NCBI RefSeq assembly: GCF_023343835.1
Contig: NC_064438.1
Span: 56,010,578-56,074,577 of the forward strand
Reading direction: 5' to 3'
Length of the DNA stretch: 64,000 bases
Source: Lagopus muta
Taxonomy: Eukaryota; Chordata; Aves; Galliformes; Phasianidae
Below, in pieces: positions 55,067-64,000 of this stretch (position 1 is the first letter of the stretch; each line of letters starts with the position of its first letter). A program made the translations under genes and the position numbers. The notes under the pieces are model-generated. The model did no database searches. It was given only the letters and a program-made list of their open reading frames with translations, and had not been told where the DNA came from.

Positions 55067-57194
55067 CCAACAAATTTGCACCTATGTGCCCCATGATTCG
55101 TCAGGAAACCTTAAGATCCTTTCAGATTTTCATTTGCTGCTGTGTAAGCCTGCCAACGGCCAAACTTCATACATTTATAGAAAACTATCTTTCATCTTGC
55201 CAGGATAACATAAAACGCTGCACTATGAAATGTGCAGTTTCCATGTCAGCAGCTTTCCACACTTAGGAAAGCAGTTAAACTAAGTACACCCAACTTCAGA
55301 GCAGCTGACACTCAATAGGAAGCTCAAACTCTTTTGCACCTAACATTTCATTGCTCAAGGCACCATTAGTTCTACTGAGGACAGCAAACTTTCAACAGAA
55401 CAGATTTGTTAAGAGCATTTAGAAACAACCCACCCACAAACAGCACACCACCACCTACATCCTCTCAACAAGCATTGGATTCACTCCTTTCCAGAGGTAT
55501 CTTTCTTAACAAAAAGAAGTTCAGGAAGAACAAGTTGCAATTTCTGACCGAAAAAATAAATTGCTCATTAACATGAGGTTCTAACATGGTCTACAGGGGC
55601 ACTAATGAAAAGAAAATGCTGTTCTGATATGTAACTTGTTTCAGGTGTATAGCTAGCCATATGCCACAAAACATACCCTAAAACTCAGAACATTTTCAGA
55701 GCATTAACTCCAAAGCATCCTGGTCTTATACACCTGCCAGCTATGCAATCTGGGCAGCAACAAGGCACAACACATCCAACTCTGAACTGATGCATTTGCC
55801 TCCACCCAAGTAACAGCTCTCAGAGAGAACACAGCCTGGATTTTGAACAGAGGCTGTCTCTATCAGTTAATCTCATGCCACTATTGCCCAAAACTCCTCA
55901 CTGTGCTCCACTTAAAGGATCTCAACTCTGCCCCAGCTGATCTGAGAACCCACCAACCTGTAATGAAAACAACTTCAAACTGTTATCGTTTCCTTCACTG
56001 CTTGTATCAGATGAAGGTGGCAAGGTGGGAGGGACAGCTGGGGTGCTCTGTGTGGGACACAGCCAGCTCCACGATGCCTCCATACAGGGCACTGCCCAAC
56101 AAGTGGCACTTCCAGGAGAATATACTGAAGAACAGGCAAAAAACACCAAAAGGAAGGGGGGAAAACATGAAGATTAGAGAATGAATGCCTGTACCTCCTA
56201 ACAGTGTGAGGTTGAGCATGGGAAAAGGAAAAGGCATTAGCTTAATATTTCTCTTTCTGTTGCTAGCTCCTTACATCTATTTGAACCAGGAACAATTTAA
56301 TATCCCCCGTCACCAATAGGCTTTGCCCAGAACAGGAGTTGTGAAGCAAAGGCCCCAGGTTTTCCAGACCCACAAGCAATGAAATTCAGGAGGATGATCT
56401 GGAGAGCAGCATCAGGATGCAGAGCATGTTTCTCACTGCTCAGCTGCTTCAATAGTGCAAAACAAAGCCTGGTCAAGCAGACCAGAAAAGCCTTGGAGAG
56501 CCCAAAAGCACAGGCACACCACCAGTGACATGCTAAGGCTACAGATGACGACAGAATAGCAATTACATGTGCTAAAACTCAAAGTATGTGCTTGCTGGGT
56601 TTTTCAACAAATTCTTGAAAGAAGAATATACATGAAACATCTTCTACTGAAATAACTCAGCCATGGATAAGCTTGTTTTCTTGGCAAGTAAATGGCAGTA
56701 CAGATCAGCATTAAATACAGTGTTTCTGGAAGACTGCTTCAAAAGGCTGTTGAAACATCCAAGCTAATTCTGAAACCTACCAATCCTGTGGATCTTCAGA
56801 TATTTTGTTACATTTTAAAGGCTTTTTCCATTAATAACTCAGAGTTCCTTGATGCAAAAAATAGTTTCCCCATTCTTCAGAGCCCTGCAGTCAAAACGCC
56901 TTGCAACACAATTAAATTTTTAGAAATTCCAAGCATAGCACAAATTCTGCCATGAATTCTTTTTTGAAAGGAACTAAAAATAGCATCTGCATTTTGGTAT
57001 AGGTTGAGCATATTCAATTACCTCATTAACTGCGAGGAGCTGTGCTGCACATCTCTCACTTCTCACCCTCGTCTTCAACATCCAGCAACCTGTACCTGCA
57101 CTTGAAGGCTTGTTAATGTGAAAGTATCTTCATCAGCAAGAGGAACAAGGAAAAGCATGCTCCTATATAGCTCAGTGCTCCCCCCCAGTACCAA

Positions 57195-57406
57195 CAGAAT
57201 CCTAGAACAGCCTGGGTTGCAAAGGAGCACAGTGCTCATCCAGCTCCAACCCCCTGCTGTGTGCAGGTCACCAACCAGCAGCCCAGGCTGCCCAGAGCCA
57301 CATCCAGCCTGGCCTTGAATGCCTGCAGGGATGGGGCATCCACAGCCTCCTTGGGCAACCTGTGCCAGTGCCTCACCACCCTCTGGGGGAAAAACTTCCT
57401 CCTAAA
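57195..57406 (-). mobile_element. CR1 LINE 3' fragment
   Basis: A 212-bp minus-strand copy almost collinear with 21079-21288: AGAATCCTAGAACAGCCTGG at the 3' end, and the 5' limit at CTTCCTCCTAAA. Confidence 0.9.
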
Positions 57407-60400
57407 ATAATACTGTCTTTTCAAGGTTGCACCTCTAGGACAGAACATTAGAAATGCAAATGAAAATAAGGAAACAAATCAGCAGGAGATCAGAAAAGAC
57501 AGAAAAACAGAGCATCCCAAACTGTTTTTTCTGCAGAAGGGTGATTTAACTGCACCAGATATCAGGCTGGGGACTGTTAGTTTGCTGTGAAACCACTCAG
57601 CACATTTTTAGGCTTCCCAGCAGAGCAGCTGTTGTGGTGCTCACAACAGAAGAACATAACCTTGCAAATTAAACATGCCAGCTCCAGAGGTCCTGCTCAT
57701 TGCACTGCCTTTTGTCAACACATTGCTACCAAAACCCTTCCCTGCAAGCCAGCTGCATTCTGCTAGCCTGAGAACTGAATTACCAAAGTAATAACCAAGC
57801 TGTATCAGCTGCATCTCTCAGCGTTTAACATCTCGGACTAATTTTCTGTGAGCCTGCAGGAAATAGTTTCTAACAGCTCCCTCAAGAAAATAAGCTACAA
57901 GCTGGAGTTGGTGTGGGTTGTTTTTTTTTCCCCATTCTGAGCCATCTCTGCACTATTTCATAGCTCTGATAATTGTACCACTGACTAACCTCCAACTGGG
58001 AATAACTGTTTTTATCATCACTATTAAAAACAGTCCCTCACACTGTTAGGAATCTGGAAAGTCACTGTAGCTGCATCCCACCCTTCAGCCTCTCAAAACA
58101 CTACAGAGCAATGAAAATATGTGCTGAAACCAGAGGATCCCTGTGCTGAGCACCTCCTGTAATTTGGGGGTAATTACAGCTGCTTCTCAGAGAAGGCAGC
58201 CGTGGAAATTTGATTATTGATTTTAGAGGGGCAAACGATGTGAGATCTCATAAAGGAAGAGTGAACTTTTAATGTTTCATACTGGACTGGGGAAGTTGAA
58301 TTATTTTCAGAAGTGCAAGGTGGGTGCTGTCAAACCTCACACATTCACCTAACCTCAGAGCTGATGGTTGGTTTGGGTTTCAAAGCATGAGATCCATCTG
58401 CAGTTCTCATCTCCTGATCCCACACTTCCTTGGTTTTTACAGATTAGGCAGAAGAATGATTGATGGCATTCAGAGAAGCTGCGAGATGCAAGAAAAAAAA
58501 CACAAAACAAAACAACAGCATCAAGAACAGCAGATTTCAAAAACAGCTTTTAATTATTTGAAGGTGCAGCTGCCAAGCAGACAGCAGAGGCTGTGCATCA
58601 CGTACAGACAGGGAAGTTCCCATGGGCTTATTCCTCAGCCAATTACAGCGGATTAACCTATTAGTAAGAGTAAAATATTTTTGTTTGGACTCAAGTTTCA
58701 GTGACCTGAAAAAAAATCCCTGCCACTCACAGTCTGACACGCAGGATCAGCAGTCTGTTATATCACACTTCCAGTCATCACTGCCCATAAACACACCCTA
58801 CAGGAGACCCCTCCCTCTTGTTTAATGCATCTTCTGTCATCAGTTCCCTCACGGAGATCGACGTTCTGCTTCAACTACCATTTATATACCTGTTAAAATC
58901 AGTGCCAGTATTAAAGAGCAGCACCAAGTGCCCCTCAACCTTTATGCATCCCCTCACACAACCCCCCAGGTGCTTCATATTACACACTTCTGCCTCTGTG
59001 AGATGTCCTTGTCCAACATCTGTCAAACAGCAAAGCATCGCCGCAGAGCAGAGCAGCTTTCCAGGATCCCTGTGCTCAACACTGGGTGTGCCTACTTTTG
59101 TTTGGTATCAAGTTCATTCTGCTGGCTCCCTTACACGGATAGTTAAGCTTTTCCCCCACCTCCAAAAACATCTGTTCTTTTTCTAAGTTCTCCAGACTTC
59201 CTTCCCCTTGACCGTATCACAAAGACTCTCTTTTTAGCAGGGCTGCCTTCTTGATAGCCCATCACCATTATCTTGTTGTTCATTGCCAAGCCATGCAGAA
59301 CACTAAATCTTGCCGAGCTTCCAGCCCTTTCAGCTCCAGGCCAGGCACCAAAATTCAAGCATTCTGATGTAGAGAGAGGGTTGCTAAACTCCTTCCCTGT
59401 TTCTTAAACGCTCCACAGCTTCCTGTCCTGGGAGGCAACCAAACTGCTGTAAGAAATGCCAGGTTCTGTTCAACGTCCTCGATCCCTGTGACACTGAACA
59501 CTGAAAACAATTAGGTCCCTTCCAAATCTTGCCCTGTAACAGCTTTTATTCCAGGAAGTGTAGAGATGAGTGTAAATTACTTCAGCACGAAGGAGTTTGA
59601 GCTGGTCACTTGCTAAATCCCACAGCAATTCAAGTGAATGTTCAGGCTTGGCACAAGCAGCCAAGCACACAGCACAGTGTTACCCCTCAAATCCCCACTG
59701 TTCAACCTCAAGGCACAACTCCCCCCCCCCTTTATTTTTTTTAAGGATGCATGAGCTGATGACTGAAAGTGGAAATGCATCATTTAGCACTTGTTCAACT
59801 GTTCACAGCATGCAAATAAAACACTGTGTTGTGCAAAAGTCATTCAGCCTCCCCGTCCGTAGATATGAGCAATGGAACTGTGTCCAGGAAAGAGAAACTT
59901 GGAGCAGCATGCAAATATTTCAGTCCTTCACTCCCAATATTCACATACCAGGCTGAAGCCCACATCAGTGTCACGCAGAGGGGTGACCACGTTGAGAAGC
60001 TGTTGCACAGAATGAGTGGGAAAACAACCATTATCTGTCTTTGCCCCAGTGCTGCACCCTTTTATTTGTAGTTATTACTGCAAACTGCTTTTTTTTTTCT
60101 TCTAGACAATGGTTGTGTTATTATAGGTACCTTCATGCCGTGCCAAAGCACATACACACAGCAATTCAGAACAATCAGCCTTGTTTTCATGGGAGCAAAG
60201 GTTGCGGCCAAATGAAATGGGTGGAGATCACATTAAACAATCTTGGAATCTGCTAATAGGATATAGGAAAATGTGACCATAATGCAGATGCAGAGTTCCC
60301 CCTTCCACCTTCCAATATCACGGATAAAATAAAAGCTTTGGAAAACCAATTAAGCTATTTGTACACTATGCAAGAAAAAGCTGTCTCAGTACACTAACAA

Positions 60401-61639
60401 GTATGCCAACGAGAAGCTCTCTGAAACAACACAACCAAACACTGACCTTTCAAAGGTCTGAAACCAACAAGCAAGTTCCCCCAGCCCAGAACACCACCTG
60501 CTGAAAAGAAACAGGATACCTGCTGGATGCCTGCTTATCCCCTGTAAACAGAAGCTCACTGCGCCGAATGTTCCTGCCTTAAAGACATCATCACATCCTC
60601 CTCTGCCTGACAGGGGAGTTTTCATCCTGAAACACCTCGCTTGGTCAGCCATAACCTGCACTCCCCTTGCTGGCTTTTGAGATGTGCATTAGTCAGCTTT
60701 CACCTTCACAAATCTGATCGTGCCTCCGCATGATCGTACACTGAAGTCATGTCCTTGAGCCTGTGACATCAGTCTGTTGCCATGGAAATGTACAGGGCAG
60801 TCCAAAATTCAGTATTATGGCATCACTGCAGGATCAGGCAGCAGATCAAGCCAACGCCCCAGAGCTGGTTAATGCAGCACAAACAGCTGAGACATTGCAA
60901 TCTCAGTGCTACAGTCCAACTGCACTTTATCTTAATATTCTTCCCAAATAGGGCTTGAAGCCTCTTGTCAAGAAAGATGACCCAGGCTGTCATTAACATC
61001 ATGACAAACAGGCCAGCCATGACGCATCACTGAAGAAGGGCAATATGTTTCCAGGGACGGCCACGAAGGACAAGGGAAGTTCAGCTCTCTGAACAGAAGC
61101 TACCATCTGTTCCTACAGCAATACCAGACCTGCCTGGAGAAATCTTTCACAGAGAAACAAGGGTGGTCCCCTCAGCACACGGATCAGGTAGTAGTTTACA
61201 CAAAGCTTTTCTGGAAATAAAAGAGTGCAGTGTCACACTTCCGTCACCATTTTGGAAAAGAAGGCATTACATAAGATGTGGATCTTCACATTGAGCTTTG
61301 GCTGTGAACCAAAGATCAGTCCATCATTAACCCAACCTATAACAGAGTAGTTTATTAGTTAAAAAAGGGTGGTACCTTCAAACAGCTGTTATTCCGTGTA
61401 GTGTTAGACATTACAGTTCTGTAGGTTTCCTTGCACACTCACGAGAATCACATTTCTGAAGAGCAAAAGGGAAGGAAAAAGGAAATTAGTTACAAGTTAA
61501 TGACTTGCCAGCCCCTGAAACCAAAAAGTCTGCCAGTTTAACACAAAAAGCCAGTCCAGGAACACTCTTCATTCATCCCATTGCTAATGGTGTATAGGAA
61601 CCACCAGGACAATGCTGACAGTCAGAAAACAACCAATTA

Positions 61640-61998
61640 CAGAACCACAGAACGGCCCGGGTTGGAAGGGACCTCAAGGATCACGAAGCTCCAACCCCCC
61701 ACCAATGCAGGGCCACCAACCTCCACATTTCATAGCAGCCCAGGCTGCCCAGGGCCCCATCCAACCTGGCCTTCAACACCTCCAGGGATGGACGGGGCAT
61801 CACAGCCTCTCTGGGCAGCTGTTCCAGCACTTCACCTCTCTCACAGCACACAACTTCCCCCTGACATCCAACCTCCATCTGCCCTCCCTCAACTTCAAAC
61901 CATTTCCCCTTGTCCTGCAGTTGTCAACCCTTTCCAAGAGTTGATTCCCCTCCTGTTTGTAGGCTCCCTTTAGGTACTGAAATGCTGCAATGAGGTCA
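61640..61998 (-). mobile_element. CR1 LINE 3' region, 360 bp
   Basis: A minus-strand copy of the same subfamily as 2968-3247, but longer at the 5' side, reaching the TAGGCTCCCTTTAGGTACTG and AATGCTGCAATGAGGTC words that lie at the end of the CR1 ORF2. Confidence 0.9.
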
Positions 61999-64000
61999 AT
62001 TAGGAGGACTCCTCAGTGTCAACTGAGCAAATACACCCCAAAGAGAGTCCAACTGCCATCAAAGGCAGCTGCCTTGCCACCAGGGTAAATCCTACTGGGA
62101 AAAAGCTGCTTCAGAACCACAGGTACCAGGCTGCAAGGACTACAAAGTGGAACCAGAAAGCTTGAAGCAGCAATTCCAGACCCCTTCCTTTAGCTGCTAC
62201 TCCATTCACACTGAGCACAGACAGGGGTCTGGCTGCTGATCTCAACACCCAAACCCAGGACCTTGCAGCCCCATTGCTGCTGCATACTAGGTCTCCATGC
62301 AAACACAGCCACTCCCTGTGCGCTCAGCCCATTTCAGTTCACCTCCTTCCGCTTTTTCTTAGTAATCCACACGACTTCTGTAACTCACTCAACGCTTCCT
62401 CCTGCAGAGCTGACCTCTATCCTTCCCATAACCTCAGACGCACCCATACTTTCTTCATAGTGCCATTAGAGAGCTGTGGGCACAACAAGGAACACTCGGT
62501 GTTCTCGGCACCGACGTAACCCTTACCTGCTCCTAACCCCCCCCGCCCAGGTCCCTGGCTATAATTAACCCATAGTGTGTTATCTAACACTAAACGCAAG
62601 CCTCAGGGCTGGGAACCATCATTTATTTGTCTCTGCAATGCCACACACCCCAGTGGTGTTGTATAAATAAATTCCACAACCTGTTTGAGCGTGAGTCTGA
62701 GCTTGATTCAGACCTGAATTATACCAGGTTTCTGAATGTACAAACAGCTCTGTTCAACTCCCTGCTCTCTTCAGCAATGACAACTTACGCAATTAGCCAG
62801 CAGCGCCAAACATCACGACAGCTAATTGCTGCTGTGGACCACAACGGCAAGGAAAAACACAACGTTTAAATCCCTTCGCTTTTAAATACAAATTGCAAAT
62901 TATGAAGGGATGAACAGCCTGCTGTCATCCAGAAGTACGCGCCCTGACAAGTGCCACGTGCCAATGCCACCTCAGCCACCAAAGCACTCAGACCTGCCCC
63001 AGCCTCAGCCCTCACACACCCGATGCGTTACCCAGTTCCAAGGCTGAAGCACTGCAGGAGCAGAGATTCTTGCGGCAACCTGACGTGAAATGGATTTCAG
63101 ACCAAAATAAAGCCAGTAGGCTTCATCTCCATGGAGCTCCTGCAACATAACATAGGCTGAGCAAGTTACTTAGGCTAGAAGTCCTTCTCATTAACGACCT
63201 AGGAATTTACATTTAAGCCAGATAGTGTTTCCTCTTTCCTAGATCACTGATGCTATCCAGCCCTGAAAAATCAACCCAGCTTCTGCAACAAGGAAAACTT
63301 GCTCACATGTACGTGCCAACAGAAATATATGTGATTTCTGTCTATCCCAGATCCACGTTAGACTTTTTCCCAATAAATTCTCTGCTAGTAGATAATTTAA
63401 CTTCAGCTTACTTTCTACATTCAAGACAGATCACACCCCAGTGATGGATGCTGAAGCTTTCTAGTAGGCCCAGGCATCCATCCCAGCTGACAAGCACCAA
63501 AACGCAAAGACCTGCAGCCACTCAGCATCCTTTTCCCAGTCTGTACACTGACTGCAGCAATCCCACATGGCTTCAGGTTGCTCGGCACAGCAACCACACC
63601 TGCAAGGCAAATACACAAAAGGAAGGAAATGCTGAGGGCACAGTTCAACCATCAACAGGTAAATAAAGGCCTGGGAAGATCCAAGGCTGGATGGCTGCCA
63701 GCAGAAGGTTGGTTAACAAGCTTCAAGAAACTGAGCACGGAGAAGGACAACTTCACCATCCCAAATAGCCATGGGAGCCTTATCAACTCGCACAGACCCC
63801 AGAGCAATTCCCAAATACCAAGTGCAGCGTTGGCAAGTCAGACAGACCATTTGGGGAAGCAGGACTTGCATAAGGATCACGTGGCCAACAGCTTTCTGAA
63901 GCAGCAGTGGCCAAGAACAAGCTGAGTCAGGGAGCCCTGCTTCCAGAGTACATATCAGGCTTCAATCTTGTTCCTCTTGATAATGCCCAACCCAACCTGC

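Larger units (their letters stand above)
40470..64000 (-). other. FBXO34: FBXO34 5' intron (inferred), extends past the window
   Basis: FBXO34 orthologues have a non-coding first exon tens of kb upstream of the coding exon. No CpG island or protein-coding exon appears between 40.5 and 64 kb, which fits one long intron with the promoter beyond the right edge. Besides the CR1 and mariner pieces listed separately, the sequence is AT-moderate single-copy DNA with no recognised gene; its open frames are short and uncorroborated. An undetected non-coding gene cannot be excluded. Confidence 0.55.

Noticed and set aside
62515-62530. Strong minus-strand splice donor (CAG|GTAAGG) as the end of FBXO34 exon 1
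   Set aside because: There is no CpG island, promoter signal or conserved exon beside it. One donor motif in 23 kb is expected by chance.
1-64000. Endogenous retrovirus, CRISPR array or bacterial-type defence system
   Set aside because: No paired LTRs, gag/pol motifs, regularly spaced palindromic repeats or prokaryotic gene signals were found. The window is vertebrate nuclear DNA.

Overview
The window looks like nuclear DNA from a bird, most likely a galliform such as chicken. It is crowded with 3' fragments of CR1 LINEs, carries a mariner copy resembling the chicken Galluhop family (compared from memory), and holds three intron-containing host genes whose proteins match vertebrate families closely. 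The gene order KTN1 (inferred, off the left edge) - TBPL2 - ATG14 - FBXO34 agrees with the order I know from human chromosome 14, so this is an ordinary conserved synteny block.

Layout. Positions 1-2660 hold a CpG island with a strong minus-strand splice donor, best read as the KTN1 promoter and its non-coding exon 1, followed by intron 1 running off the left edge. From 2.7 to 9.9 kb is intergenic, with CR1 fragments and no coding exon that I recognise. TBPL2 (plus strand, 9969-17227, seven coding exons, 326 aa) starts next to a TATA box. A tRNA-Gly(TCC) gene lies antisense just inside its first intron. ATG14 (plus strand, 19360-34420, ten exons, 493 aa) starts in a CpG island with a CLEAR-type E-box; one of its introns is GC-AG, and its last intron carries a striking 12-bp minisatellite. 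FBXO34 (minus strand, coding exon 38325-40457, 710 aa) is convergent with ATG14. The remaining 23.5 kb to the right edge is read as the FBXO34 5' intron, filled with CR1 pieces and one mariner element that was later hit by a CR1.

The genes do not form an operon or a common pathway. TBPL2 is a germline TBP paralogue for transcription initiation, ATG14 is the autophagy-specific subunit of the Beclin 1-VPS34 lipid kinase complex, and FBXO34 is an F-box protein of SCF ubiquitin ligases. I found no CRISPR array, bacterial-type system or endogenous retrovirus. I found no undescribed gene system; the strongest unusual signals are the splice-acceptor-like minisatellite in ATG14 intron 9, the tRNA gene wedged against TBPL2 exon 1, the GC-AG intron, and a set of CR1 copies sharing one 5' breakpoint.
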